Below are positions 7,312 to 16,769 of a DNA stretch of 64,000 nucleotides, piece after piece (the stretch's first letter is position 1; each line of letters opens with the position of its first letter). The stretch lies in the NCBI RefSeq assembly GCF_000176175.1, contig NZ_ACZP01000017.1:38802-102801 (forward strand), given 5' to 3'. The position numbers and the translations under genes are program-made. This DNA is from Vibrio furnissii CIP 102972. Lineage in GTDB: Bacteria > Pseudomonadota > Gammaproteobacteria > Enterobacterales > Vibrionaceae. Under the pieces are notes generated by a model. That model did not search any database and had not been told where the DNA came from. It was given only the letters and a program-made list of their open reading frames with translations.

Positions 7312-9486
7312 ATGATCGATCCCTCTCTTTTACTTGACGGTTTAAACGACAAACAACGCGAAGCGGTGGCCGCACCGCTAGAAAACCTGTTGGTGCTGGC
7401 AGGGGCCGGTAGTGGCAAAACCCGGGTGCTGGTGCACCGCATCGCTTGGTTGATGTCGGTTGAACAGGCCTCGCCGTTCTCCATCATGTCCGTGACCTTT
7501 ACCAACAAAGCGGCGGCGGAAATGCGCGGCCGTATTGACGAGCTGATGATGGGCAGTTCATCTGGAATGTGGAACGGCACGTTCCATGGCATCTGCCATC
7601 GCATTCTGCGCGCCCATTATCTCGACGCCAAACTGCCGGAAGATTTTCAGATCATCGACAGTGATGACCAGCAGCGTCTGTTGAAACGCCTGATCAAAGC
7701 GCAGAATCTGGATGATAAACAGTGGCCAGCGCGTCAGGTGTCGTGGTGGATTAACGGCAAAAAAGACGAAGGATTGCGCCCGGCGCACATCGACGCTTAT
7801 CGCGATCCGGTGACTCAGACGTACCTGCAACTTTACACCGCGTATCAGGATGCCTGTGACCGCGCGGGTCTGGTCGATTTCGCCGAAATTCTGCTGCGCG
7901 CGCTCGAGCTGCTGCGCGACAACAAACACATTCGCGAACATTATCAGGCGCGCTTTAAGCACATTCTGGTCGACGAATTTCAAGACACCAACAACATTCA
8001 ATACGCGTGGCTGCGCATGATGGCGGGGCCACAATCGCACGTGATGATCGTGGGTGATGACGACCAGTCAATTTACGGCTGGCGCGGCGCGAAAGTGGAA
8101 AACATCGAGAAATTCACACTCGAATTTCCAAGCGTGAACACCATTCGTCTCGAGCAGAACTACCGCTCGACCAAAACCATTCTTGAAGCGTCCAACACCC
8201 TGATCGCCAACAACACCGAGCGTATGGGCAAAGAGCTGTGGACCGATGGCAACGTCGGCGATCCGATTTCGGTCTACTCGGCGTACAACGAGCTGGATGA
8301 AGCGCGTTTTGTGGTCGGCAAAATCAAAGAGTGGCAGGACAAAGGCGGCATTCTCAATGACTGCGCCATTTTGTACCGCAACAACGCCCAGTCGCGGGTG
8401 CTGGAAGAAGCCCTGCTGCAAACCGGATTGGCGTACCGCATTTATGGCGGCATGCGCTTCTTCGAACGTCAGGAAATCAAAGATGCGCTGAGCTATCTGC
8501 GCCTGATGAACAACCGCAATGACGACACCGCTTTTGAGCGCGTGGTCAACACGCCCACCCGTGGTCTGGGTGATAAAACGCTGGATACCGTGCGCTTTGC
8601 GGCGCGCGATCGCGGCTGCACGTTGTGGCAAGCCAGCGTGCAGTTACTGGAAGAGAAAGTACTCACGGGCCGCGCGGCCTCGGCACTGAGCCGATTTGTT
8701 GAACTGATCAACGCGCTGGAAGATGACAGTGCCGAGATGTCGCTGCATAGCCAAACCGACCATGTGATCAAAACCTCGGGCCTGTTTGAGATGTACCAGC
8801 AGGAAAAAGGCGAGAAATCCAAGGCACGTATTGAGAACTTGGAAGAGCTGGTGACCGCAACGCGTCAGTTTGAAAAACCGGAAGAAGCGGACGAAATGAC
8901 CATGCTGACCGCGTTCTTGACTCATGCGGCACTGGAAGCGGGTGAAGGACAAGCGGATGAATTCGACGATGCCGTGCAACTGATGACGCTACACAGTGCA
9001 AAAGGTCTGGAGTTTCCGCTGGTATTTATGGTCGGCGTGGAAGAGGGCATGTTCCCGAGCCAGATGTCGGCTGAAGAAGCGGGGCGCCTCGAAGAGGAGC
9101 GCCGTCTGTGCTACGTGGGCATGACCCGTGCGATGCAGAAGCTCTACATCACCTACGCGGAAATGCGCCGCCTGTACGGTCAGGACAAATACCACAAGCC
9201 ATCGCGCTTTATTCGCGAGTTACCGGAAAGCTGCCTTGATGAAGTGCGCATGAAAGCGCAAGTCAGCCGCCCGGCCAGCAGTGGCCGCTTCAGCCAGAGC
9301 GCGGTGAAAGAGAACTTCAACGAAACCGGCTTTACCCTTGGGTCGCGTGTGCTGCATCCGAAATTTGGCGAAGGCACCATCATTAACTTTGAAGGCAGCG
9401 GTCCGCAAAGTCGCGTGCAGGTCGCCTTTAACGGCGAGGGCATCAAGTGGCTGGTCACGGCTTACGCCAAGCTGGAAAAAGTCTAA
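7312..9486 (+). CDS. uvrD: DNA helicase II, UvrD/Rep family
   Basis: 3'-5' helicase of nucleotide excision and mismatch repair. The 724-residue product is normal for the family. Superfamily 1 motifs are visible: Walker A AGAGSGKT at 30-37, DEFQDTN near 220, GDDDQSIYGWRGA, LEQNYRST, and TLHSAKGLEFPLVF in motif V, followed by EEERRLCYVGMTRA. The C-terminal tail (LGSRVLHPKFGEG) is the UvrD/PcrA Tudor-like region. The initial ATG is preceded by a promoter and an SOS-like box. A terminator follows at 9505. Confidence 0.97.
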   Translation: MIDPSLLLDGLNDKQREAVAAPLENLLVLAGAGSGKTRVLVHRIAWLMSVEQASPFSIMSVTFTNKAAAEMRGRIDELMMGSSSGMWNGTFHGICHRILRAHYLDAKLPEDFQIIDSDDQQRLLKRLIKAQNLDDKQWPARQVSWWINGKKDEGLRPAHIDAYRDPVTQTYLQLYTAYQDACDRAGLVDFAEILLRALELLRDNKHIREHYQARFKHILVDEFQDTNNIQYAWLRMMAGPQSHVMIVGDDDQSIYGWRGAKVENIEKFTLEFPSVNTIRLEQNYRSTKTILEASNTLIANNTERMGKELWTDGNVGDPISVYSAYNELDEARFVVGKIKEWQDKGGILNDCAILYRNNAQSRVLEEALLQTGLAYRIYGGMRFFERQEIKDALSYLRLMNNRNDDTAFERVVNTPTRGLGDKTLDTVRFAARDRGCTLWQASVQLLEEKVLTGRAASALSRFVELINALEDDSAEMSLHSQTDHVIKTSGLFEMYQQEKGEKSKARIENLEELVTATRQFEKPEEADEMTMLTAFLTHAALEAGEGQADEFDDAVQLMTLHSAKGLEFPLVFMVGVEEGMFPSQMSAEEAGRLEEERRLCYVGMTRAMQKLYITYAEMRRLYGQDKYHKPSRFIRELPESCLDEVRMKAQVSRPASSGRFSQSAVKENFNETGFTLGSRVLHPKFGEGTIINFEGSGPQSRVQVAFNGEGIKWLVTAYAKLEKV

Positions 9487-9504
9487 CCCGACGGATGAGC
9501 CACG

Positions 9505-9533
9505 AAAAACCCGGTCAGCGTACCGGGTTTTTT
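9505..9533 (+). terminator. Rho-independent terminator of uvrD
   Basis: AAAAACCCGGT, a short loop, ACCGGG and a run of T, 18 bases after the uvrD stop. It is separate from the minus-strand terminator that starts 30 bases later. Confidence 0.88.
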
Positions 9534-9563
9534 ATGTCCGCCGCCGACGGATTTTGAGCGTCA

Positions 9564-9603
9564 GAAAAAGAAAAACCCCGAGGGGCCAAAGCCCTTCGGG
9601 GTT
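9564..9603 (-). terminator. Terminator of the CsrB-type RNA
   Basis: Read on the minus strand, AACCCCGAAGGG, a small loop and CCCCTCGGGGTT are followed by TTTCTTTTT. The stem is long and GC-rich with a T tract, and its direction is opposite to uvrD. Confidence 0.88.
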
Positions 9604-9985
9604 ATAGTCTTACTCGCAGCAATCCGGCTACTAATAGGTGCTCCCTGCATCTATTCCTTGATAAGTATGCTGTATCCGTCAGCGTAATCCGTTCATCGCC
9701 ATCCTAGCGGTGTCCTTGATCATCCTGATCTGCTAACTATCCTGGTTAGCTCTCATCACTTGGTCCTTGAGCGGTGTCCTTGGCATCATCCTGATGCTGA
9801 GTCCTTGCCTCGTCCAGAGGAGTCCATTGCCATTCCCTTGTCGTCACCATCCTAGTCACGATTGAGTCCGTTCAATGTCCTGTTTGCTATCCGTGCCGAT
9901 CATTCATCCTGAATAACCGTATCTTCTTCCTGAAGATCACCAATCCGTAGTGATTTCCTGTTCCGTGTCAGCATCCTTCCGACAC
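9566..9985 (-). ncRNA. csrB: CsrB/CsrC-type regulatory RNA that titrates CsrA
   Basis: No protein-coding gene occupies this interval. On the minus strand it carries about 27 GGA motifs, many as AGGAT or CAAGGA in the loops of short hairpins: GTGTC-loop-GACAC near 9965-9985, ATCTTC-loop-GAAGAT near 9925, GCATCA-TCC-TGATGC near 9790 and GCTAAC-loop-GTTAGC near 9740. This is the architecture of CsrB RNAs, which sequester the translational regulator CsrA. A strong terminator ends it. The 5' end near 9985 is placed from a weak promoter match. Vibrios encode several Csr RNAs; I cannot tell which paralogue this is (csrB, csrC or csrD), so the symbol is generic. Confidence 0.87.
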
Positions 9986-9990
9986 GATTC

Positions 9991-10018
9991 ATCTTACGGA
10001 TTTCGTACTTTGGAGCAA
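9991..10018 (-). promoter_or_regulatory. Probable promoter of the CsrB-type RNA
   Basis: On the minus strand, TTGCTC (10013-10018), a 16-base spacer and TAAGAT (9991-9996) would start the RNA at the first GTGTC hairpin near 9985. Both hexamers are weak, as expected for a promoter that needs an activator. Confidence 0.45.
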
Positions 10019-10142
10019 TGGTAGGAAATCGTTTGCTTAGCGATTTATTTTGCGCTCACACGATGGTTTTATTTAAAAACAATCACTTAGGTTTTACGGT
10101 GTGCCATTTTGCCAGATAAAAAGCGAGATTGCCCCATTGCTT

Positions 10143-10160
10143 TGTGCGAGATCTCTTACA
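10143..10160 (-). promoter_or_regulatory. VarA/UvrY/GacA-type binding site upstream of the CsrB-type RNA
   Basis: The 18 bp TGTGCGAGATCTCTTACA differ at one base from the E. coli csr activator site TGTGAGAGATCTCTTACA and fit the GacA-box pattern TGTAAG-N6-CTTACA. The centre is about 167 bp upstream of the predicted RNA start, close to the distance known for csrB-type genes. It lies just beyond the 3' end of ggt. Confidence 0.75.
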
Positions 10161-10189
10161 CGGCGAGGGGCCAATCGATGACACAAGGA

Positions 10190-11944
10190 TCACTCGCCGA
10201 TCGCGACCCCTTCACGGCGAGGATCCGCTGCGCCTTCCAGACCTTGCGCCGTGATGCGAATCGCGTGCAAGCCGGAGTTGAGATCGCGCACGGCGACTTT
10301 CACGCCCATCTGCTCCAGTGCTGGTTTGAGCTGTTCCGCTTGGGTGCCCTGTTCGACATCGGTTTCACCAAAACGGTTGAGCACATGCGGCTGGTCAATC
10401 GCGCGCTGAATGTCCATGCCCCATTGCAGATGGGCAATCAACGCCTGCGCCACATAGCCGATGATGCGGCTGCCACCCGGTGAACCGATGGCTAAGTAAG
10501 GTTGCTCGTTGTGTAGCACAATGGTGGGTGCCATCGAAGAGCGCGGCCGCTTGCCCGGCTCCAGACGGTTGGCGATTGGGCGGCCGTTCTCGTGGGTTGC
10601 AAAGGAGAAATCGGTCAGTTCGTTGTTGAGCAAAAAGCCGCGCACAAACAGACGGGAGCCGAATGCGTTTTCGATCGTGGTGGTCATCGACACCACATTC
10701 CCATCGCGGTCGACGATGTTGAAATGGCTGGTGGACGACAGTTCGATGGACTGATCGGGGCTTTGCAGCATCGCATGTTGCCAAGGGGGCGTGCCGGCTT
10801 CGGCGCGGGTCAGCGCTTTACCCGGCTGAATCAGCTTGGCGCGCTGCGCCAGATAGCCGGGGTCGAGCAGTCCTTCCGTTGGCATCGGCACATAATCCTG
10901 ATCGGCCATATACAAGCCGCGGTCGGCAAACGCCAGGCGTGAGGCATCACCAATCACCTGCCACGATTTGGCGCTGCTGGCGCCCCAGCCTTTGAGGTCA
11001 TATTGCTCGGTCAGTGCCAGAATCTGGCCGACGGTCAGTGCGCCGGAGCTTGGCGGCCCCATGCCACACACCTGATAGCTTTGATACGGCGCGCACACGG
11101 CTGCACGTTGTTTGATTTGATAGGCATCGAAATCATGCTGCGCCAGCACACCCGGATTGCCCATCGCGGTCTGAACGGTGTGGACGATGTCTTCGGCGAT
11201 CTCGCCCTGATAAAACGCTTTGTCACCGCGCTGGGCGATGGCGCTCAACGTGGCGGCGTACTCGGGGTTTTTCAGCATGCTGCCTGCGGTCAGCGGCGAG
11301 CCATCGGGCTGAAAGAAATAGGCTTTGGTGGCGGGAAAACGGCTCAACCGCTGCTGATCGTCGGCAATCAGCGTGGCAAGGCGCGGGCTGACTTCAAATC
11401 CCTCTTGTGCCTGTTTGACCACTGGCTCAATCAAGCGCGCCCAAGCCATTTTTCCGTACAGACGATGCGTCTCCCACAGCAGTTTGACGGTGCCCGGCGT
11501 GCCGACGGAGCGGCCACCGACCACGGCATCGTAAAATTTCAGCGGCTGGCCGGCGCTGTCGAGAAACAGTTGCGGCGTGGCATCGAGCGGCGCGGTTTCG
11601 CGGCCATCAAAAGTCGTGAGCGCCTTTTGTTTGGCGTCCCAGTACACCAGAAAGGCGCCACCGCCAATGCCGGACGACTGCGGTTCGACCAAGCCCAGCA
11701 TCAACTGCACCGTTACCATAGCGTCGATGGCATTGCCACCATCGCGCAGAATTTGCGCGCCCGCTTCGGCGGCGAGCGGGTTGGCCGCGGTCACCATCCA
11801 GTTCTGGGCGTTCACCAGCTGTTTGCTTGCCAGTCCGCTGCTTTGCTCAGGGGCAATCGCGTCGGTGGCTTGATTGGGGGCGGCTTGCGCGGCGAAAGAA
11901 AATATCAGCCCTGACGTGGCGAGTGTGGCGAGAGTCCACTGCAT
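10190..11944 (-). CDS. ggt: Gamma-glutamyltranspeptidase
   Basis: Periplasmic enzyme that cleaves or transfers the gamma-glutamyl group of glutathione. The 584-residue precursor starts with a signal peptide (cleavage likely after AQA21). It matures by self-cleavage before a Thr, here Thr405 in LSSTSHFNIVDRDGN, which becomes the N-terminal nucleophile of the small subunit. The oxyanion-hole motif PSSGG is altered: the corresponding stretch reads GPPSSGAL. The substrate-binding GSPGGSRI motif is intact. It is a monocistronic minus-strand gene; the CsrB-type RNA lies downstream on the same strand, with its activator box immediately after the ggt stop. Confidence 0.95.
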   Translation of the reverse strand: MQWTLATLATSGLIFSFAAQAAPNQATDAIAPEQSSGLASKQLVNAQNWMVTAANPLAAEAGAQILRDGGNAIDAMVTVQLMLGLVEPQSSGIGGGAFLVYWDAKQKALTTFDGRETAPLDATPQLFLDSAGQPLKFYDAVVGGRSVGTPGTVKLLWETHRLYGKMAWARLIEPVVKQAQEGFEVSPRLATLIADDQQRLSRFPATKAYFFQPDGSPLTAGSMLKNPEYAATLSAIAQRGDKAFYQGEIAEDIVHTVQTAMGNPGVLAQHDFDAYQIKQRAAVCAPYQSYQVCGMGPPSSGALTVGQILALTEQYDLKGWGASSAKSWQVIGDASRLAFADRGLYMADQDYVPMPTEGLLDPGYLAQRAKLIQPGKALTRAEAGTPPWQHAMLQSPDQSIELSSTSHFNIVDRDGNVVSMTTTIENAFGSRLFVRGFLLNNELTDFSFATHENGRPIANRLEPGKRPRSSMAPTIVLHNEQPYLAIGSPGGSRIIGYVAQALIAHLQWGMDIQRAIDQPHVLNRFGETDVEQGTQAEQLKPALEQMGVKVAVRDLNSGLHAIRITAQGLEGAADPRREGVAIGE

Positions 11945-12045
11945 ACGCTTCTCCTTGTTGTCATGATCAACAATCAGCGTGGCAGGGGAGGTGGTGTTTT
12001 TCTAGCCAAAGATGATAAATATGCAACCTTGACTCAGAATTGAGG

Positions 12046-12702
12046 TCAACCGAGCAAGCCCGTCAGCGATTGCCACAGAATCATCACACCGATCAGGGTG
12101 AAGATCGCGCCGCACAGCAGATCGATATAACGGCTGGCGGCCTGCAATTGACGCTGCAAACGCTGGGTTGACAACATCCACGCCAGAGCAGCAAACCACA
12201 GCAGCGATAGGCTCCATAAGATCAGCAAGGCCAGGCTTTTGCCACCCAGTGACATGCCTGCCGGCACCAAGGTCGACATCAGGCTGACGAAAAACACCAG
12301 CGCTTTCGGATTCAGAAGATTGGTCATCAAGCCGCGCGAGAAGGCTTGGCGTTTGTTGCTCAGCAGCAGCGCCGGTTTGCTCGATAACTCGCCCGGGGCT
12401 TGCGACCAGTTGGCCAGCGTCGCCCGCAGGGCACCACTGCCGAGATAGAGCAGATAGCTGCCGCCGCACAACTGCAATAGGGCAAACAGCAGCGGCTGCT
12501 GATGCACCAGATAGCTGACGCCGGTCAGGCTCAGCAGCGAGTGCAGTAAAATGCCGAACGACAAACCGAGGGCAATGTAGACACCGGTCTGGCGGCCATA
12601 ACGCGTGGCATTTTGGACCACCAGCGCGACATCGGGGCCGGGGCTCATCAGGGCGATAAAGTGCACCGTCGCAAGGGTCATAAGAATACTGGCTTCATTC
12701 AT
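12046..12702 (-). CDS. LysE/RhtB-family amino acid exporter
   Basis: 218-residue inner-membrane protein with about six hydrophobic segments and the family start HFIALMSPGPDVALVVQNATRYG. The chosen ATG at 12702 follows GGAG with eight bases spacing; an in-frame start at 12774 would add 24 polar residues absent from the family. LysE/RhtB proteins export amino acids such as homoserine, threonine or lysine; the substrate here cannot be read from sequence. It follows an AraC-type regulator on the same strand by 72 bp, which suggests local control. Confidence 0.88.
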   Translation of the reverse strand: MNEASILMTLATVHFIALMSPGPDVALVVQNATRYGRQTGVYIALGLSFGILLHSLLSLTGVSYLVHQQPLLFALLQLCGGSYLLYLGSGALRATLANWSQAPGELSSKPALLLSNKRQAFSRGLMTNLLNPKALVFFVSLMSTLVPAGMSLGGKSLALLILWSLSLLWFAALAWMLSTQRLQRQLQAASRYIDLLCGAIFTLIGVMILWQSLTGLLG

Positions 12703-12774
12703 AAACGGATCTCCAACAACTGATGCCGTCATTGTGCCAAGCGCGCGTTCGCGCCGCTTGTAAAATTCTGACAC

Positions 12775-13575
12775 TTAGTGCGCGTTGACCGCGGAAGGAG
12801 AGACGCCGTAGGTGTGTTTGAACGCTTTGGTGAAATGCGCCTGATCGTAAAAGCCGACCTGATGAGCCACATCGGTGCCGGGCAGTCCTGCCTTCACCAG
12901 CTTCATGCCTTGTTCGAGACGCAGGCGGGTCAGCCAGGCATACGGCGTCATGCCGGTACGCGCTTTAAAATGGCGCTGCAATTGTGTTGGCGTGAGATCG
13001 CACAAGCTGGCCAGCTGCGCTAAGCGCACGGCTTGGTCGAGGTTGGCGAGCAGATACTCTTTTAAGGTGGCCAGCGACTGGGTGCCAAGTGCGACGGCGG
13101 CTTTTTCTTGGATGGCACCATAGCGCGACACTAAACCGGAAAACCCTTCATACGGCAGGCAATCTTTGGCGAGCTGACACAAATCCGGCTGCGCCAGTTT
13201 CTGATGCAACTGAGTGAGGGATGCAAATATCTGCGGGTCGCTGACGATCAGGCGGTCAAAACTCATCACATCGCTGGGTTGACTCAGTTCGAGCGTGTGG
13301 TGAAACCATTCAGGTTCAATTGCGAACACGCGTACCTGATAGCCGGAATCGAGCAGTGAACGGCCGTCGTGCAGTTCATCCGGCGGCATGATCACCAGCT
13401 CGCCGTGGCCGACGTTGTGATGTGTGCCCTGATGGAGAAAACGCTGCTGCCCCTGAGTGATGAGCCCAAGGTGAAAATCGAGGTGATAATGGCGCTCGAA
13501 CGCGAACTCCTGATAGTCCGCTTCAATCAGGCTGATTGCCTGATGAGGGGTGGTGCTGTAGCGAACGTTGTCCAT
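12775..13575 (-). CDS. AraC-family transcriptional regulator
   Basis: 266 residues: an N-terminal cupin-like sensing domain (GHGELVIMPPDELHDG) and a C-terminal double helix-turn-helix (AQLASLCDLTPTQLQRHF and TDVAHQVGFYDQAHFTKAFK, ending in the GVSP motif). It lies directly upstream of and co-oriented with the LysE-type exporter, so it probably regulates amino acid export; its ligand is unknown. The ATG at 13575 gives the normal length. Confidence 0.9.
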   Translation of the reverse strand: MDNVRYSTTPHQAISLIEADYQEFAFERHYHLDFHLGLITQGQQRFLHQGTHHNVGHGELVIMPPDELHDGRSLLDSGYQVRVFAIEPEWFHHTLELSQPSDVMSFDRLIVSDPQIFASLTQLHQKLAQPDLCQLAKDCLPYEGFSGLVSRYGAIQEKAAVALGTQSLATLKEYLLANLDQAVRLAQLASLCDLTPTQLQRHFKARTGMTPYAWLTRLRLEQGMKLVKAGLPGTDVAHQVGFYDQAHFTKAFKHTYGVSPSAVNAH

Positions 13576-13776
13576 GATGATGCGTGCCCGGCGCTAAAGG
13601 CGTGCGCAGCGGCACGCGGTGAAAACAGGGGTGAAAAAATCGTCAAACACTTCTAGCGTAGCGAGGCGGGCGCCGTTTGTCTTGTAAAAAACGATCACCC
13701 GCCGTCGCGGTCTGTTTTCAGCGCTGAATGGCTTCAGCGCGAAATTATTTCTGTGCGGTGGCGCTTCGCCGCGGCG

Positions 13777-14694
13777 CTACTTGGCGACCACGTTGGCCAA
13801 TGGTCGTTTGCGCCCTTGGGTCAGACCATCGACACTGAAAATCACCAGCGCGCTCCAGATGAAGGCAAAGGTAATCGCTTTGTCAGCACTGAAGTTTTCG
13901 CCGTACACCAATACCGCCAGCAGGAACATCAGGCTGGGGCCGATGTACTGGAAAAAGCCGAGCGTCGAGAGTTTGAGTTTGGTCGCCGCGCCAGTAAAGC
14001 ACAGCAACGGCAGCGTGGTGACGATACCGGCTGAAATCAGCAGCAGGTTGAGATGCCAGTCGTTCGCCAGCATCGAGCTGGTGGCCGAATCGGCAATCCA
14101 CAGCAGATAAATCGCCGCCGCTGGCACCAGCACCAATGTTTCAATAAACAGGCCGGTTTGCGCATTCACGCCGACTTTTTTGCGTAGCAGGCCATACAAA
14201 CCAAAAGTGATGGCCAGCGAGAACGCCACGATTGGCACTGAGCCGAACACCACCAACTGAATGGCGACGCCAATGGCTGCCAGCGCCACGGCAAACCACT
14301 GCAATTTGCGCAGCCGTTCGCCGAGAAACAGCATGCCGAGCACCACGTTAAGCAGCGGGTTGATGTAATAGCCTAAGCTGGCGTCGAGCATATGATTGGC
14401 GTTGATCGCCCAGATGAAAATCAGCCAGTTGCCGCCGACCAGCAGCGCGGTGGCCAGCAGGTACATCATTTTCTTTTTGTCGCGGAATACATTCACCATA
14501 CCGCGCCAATGGCGGCCGAAATGCAGCAGCGCGGCCAGCAGGAAGAACGACCAAATCACGCGGTGGCTGAGAATTTCTAGGGCAGAAACGGAACTGATCG
14601 CTTTAAAATAGATGGGCGCGATGCCCCACATGGTGTAGGCGCTGATCGCTAAAATGACGCCTTTCTTGGCGTTTTGTTGTTCTTCGGATGTCAT
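13777..14694 (-). CDS. rarD: RarD-type EamA-family transporter
   Basis: 305-residue inner-membrane protein with about ten hydrophobic segments. The start KKGVILAISAYTMWGIAPIYFK is the RarD signature. Family members are drug/metabolite transporters; the substrate is not established, though E. coli RarD is annotated as chloramphenicol-related. recQ is transcribed divergently from the other side of a 240-bp gap. Confidence 0.92.
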   Translation of the reverse strand: MTSEEQQNAKKGVILAISAYTMWGIAPIYFKAISSVSALEILSHRVIWSFFLLAALLHFGRHWRGMVNVFRDKKKMMYLLATALLVGGNWLIFIWAINANHMLDASLGYYINPLLNVVLGMLFLGERLRKLQWFAVALAAIGVAIQLVVFGSVPIVAFSLAITFGLYGLLRKKVGVNAQTGLFIETLVLVPAAAIYLLWIADSATSSMLANDWHLNLLLISAGIVTTLPLLCFTGAATKLKLSTLGFFQYIGPSLMFLLAVLVYGENFSADKAITFAFIWSALVIFSVDGLTQGRKRPLANVVAK

Positions 14695-14933
14695 GCTTTA
14701 CTTCTCACTCAGATCGCGCACCGAAGGGTGGCGAGTTAGCGGGCAGTATACAGGGCAAATCGTTTTCCTCGAACAAATATGCACCATTTCCGGTGGTGAC
14801 CCGCGCACCTTGCCCACGCGGGCGGCGCAATTACTTTGCCAATAGCGGTTTAATTCACCGCTAAACGTCTCTACAATATCCGGCTTATTGAAATGCCCAA
14901 TCGTCTGCTTGCAGACCGCCACTGAGACCCAGC

Positions 14934-16769
14934 ATGACCGCTACTTTAATCGCTGAACAATCCGACGCGTTGCCCGATCCGCAGACCATTCTGCGTGATG
15001 TGTTTGGCTACCAGACCTTTCGTGATGGTCAGCAAGAAGTGATCGAATCGGCTGTTGCAGGTCGTGATGCGCTGGTGATCATGCCCACCGGCGGCGGTAA
15101 ATCGCTCTGTTATCAGATTCCGGCACTCGCGCGCGAAGGCGTGACGGTGGTGATTTCGCCGCTGATTTCGCTGATGAAAGACCAAGTCGATCAGCTCAAA
15201 GCCAACGGCGTGGCGGCGGAGTGTGTCAACTCGACCCAGAGCCGAGAGGCGCTAATGGGCATTTACAATCGCATGCATTCCGGCCAGCTGAAATTGCTGT
15301 ATGTGTCGCCAGAGCGCGTGCTGACTGGCGAATTTATCGAGCGTTTGCACAACCTGCCGCTGGCGATGATTGCCGTCGATGAAGCGCACTGTATTTCTCA
15401 GTGGGGACACGATTTCCGCCCGGAATACGCGGCACTTGGCCAGCTCAAACAGCAGTTTCCACAGGTGCCGATCATGGCGCTGACGGCGACCGCCGACGAT
15501 GCCACTCGCAGCGACATTCTGTCGCGTCTCAACCTGACTGACCCGCACGTTTATCTCGGCAGCTTTGACCGGCCAAACATTCGCTACACGCTGATGGAAA
15601 AACACAAGCCGGTGTCGCAGGTGATTCGTTACCTCGACACGCAAAAAGGCCACTGCGGCATCATCTACTGTGGTAGCCGCAAGAAAGTGGAAATGGTGAC
15701 GGAAAAACTGTGCAACAACCACATTCGCGCCGCTGGTTATCACGCCGGAATGGACGCCGATGAACGGGCGTATGTGCAGGAAGCGTTTCAGCGCGACGAC
15801 ATTCAGATTGTGGTCGCCACCGTGGCGTTCGGCATGGGCATCAACAAACCCAACGTGCGGTTTGTGGTTCACTTTGATATTCCGCGCAACATCGAATCCT
15901 ATTATCAAGAAACCGGCCGCGCTGGCCGCGATGGCTTGCCCGCAGAAGCCGTGATGCTGTATGACCCAGCAGACATTGCTTGGCTGCGCCGCATGTTGGA
16001 TGAGAAAAGCGACGGCCCGCAAAAGCAGGTGGAAACGCACAAGCTGACCGCGATGAGCAACTTTGCCGAAGCGCAAACCTGCCGCCGTCAGGTGCTGCTC
16101 AACTATTTTGGTGAATATCGCGACAAGCCGTGCGGCAACTGCGATATCTGCCTCGATCCGCCCAAACATTTCGATGCCACCGAAGAGGCGCGCAAAGCGC
16201 TGTCGTGTGTCTATCGCGTCAATCAAAGTTTTGGGATTGGCTATGTGGTGGAAGTGCTGCGCGGCATGCAGAACATTCGCATTCGCGAGCATGGCCACGA
16301 CAAGATTTCGACTTACGGGCTTGGGCGCGATCACAGCCACGACTACTGGGTGAGTATCTTCCGCCAGTTGATTCACAAAGGCATGTTGCATCAGAACATC
16401 ACGCGCAACTCGACGCTCCAACTGACCGAAGAGGCGCGTCCACTGCTGCGCGGCGATATGTCGCTAGAGCTGGCGGTGCCGCGTTTGGATACCGCAGTGC
16501 GCGCAGCCAAATCGGATAAGTTGTCGAGCAAAAACTACGACAAGAAGCTGTTTGCCAAACTGCGCAAGCTGCGTAAGTCGATTGCTGATGAAGAAGGGTT
16601 GCCGCCGTACGTGGTGTTCAGTGACGCGACCTTGATTGATATGGCGGACATTCTGCCGACATCGTATGGCGAAATGCTGGCGGTGAGCGGCGTGGGCCAG
16701 CGCAAACTGGAAAAATACGCCGACCCGTTTTTGGACTTAATTCAGGAGCATCTGACCTATCATGGCTGA
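14934..16769 (+). CDS. recQ: ATP-dependent DNA helicase RecQ
   Basis: 611 residues, normal for RecQ. Motifs: Walker A PTGGGKS at 51-57, DEAH at 149-152 followed by the aromatic-rich CISQWGHDFRPEY, motif VI QETGRAGRDG, a four-Cys zinc site (CRR...CGNCDIC), a winged helix, and a C-terminal HRDC domain (YDKKLFAKLRKLRK ... MLAVSGVGQRKLEKYADPFL). It acts in recombination and fork repair. A small DUF3630 gene overlaps its 3' end by eight bases. Confidence 0.97.
   Translation: MTATLIAEQSDALPDPQTILRDVFGYQTFRDGQQEVIESAVAGRDALVIMPTGGGKSLCYQIPALAREGVTVVISPLISLMKDQVDQLKANGVAAECVNSTQSREALMGIYNRMHSGQLKLLYVSPERVLTGEFIERLHNLPLAMIAVDEAHCISQWGHDFRPEYAALGQLKQQFPQVPIMALTATADDATRSDILSRLNLTDPHVYLGSFDRPNIRYTLMEKHKPVSQVIRYLDTQKGHCGIIYCGSRKKVEMVTEKLCNNHIRAAGYHAGMDADERAYVQEAFQRDDIQIVVATVAFGMGINKPNVRFVVHFDIPRNIESYYQETGRAGRDGLPAEAVMLYDPADIAWLRRMLDEKSDGPQKQVETHKLTAMSNFAEAQTCRRQVLLNYFGEYRDKPCGNCDICLDPPKHFDATEEARKALSCVYRVNQSFGIGYVVEVLRGMQNIRIREHGHDKISTYGLGRDHSHDYWVSIFRQLIHKGMLHQNITRNSTLQLTEEARPLLRGDMSLELAVPRLDTAVRAAKSDKLSSKNYDKKLFAKLRKLRKSIADEEGLPPYVVFSDATLIDMADILPTSYGEMLAVSGVGQRKLEKYADPFLDLIQEHLTYHG

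Noticed and set aside
9605..9985. Repeated TCCTTG/ATCCTG units suggesting a CRISPR or satellite array
   Set aside because: Spacing is irregular, no spacers of equal length exist, and the units fall in hairpin loops as GGA on the other strand, which fits a CsrB-type RNA better.
11003..11914. 303-residue plus-strand frame inside ggt
   Set aside because: It is antisense to a complete gamma-glutamyltranspeptidase with catalytic Thr and signal peptide.
15252..16421. 389-residue minus-strand frame inside recQ
   Set aside because: It lies wholly opposite recQ motifs, its protein is His/Val-rich and low in family features, and it has no ribosome site. It is a shadow of GC-rich coding sequence.
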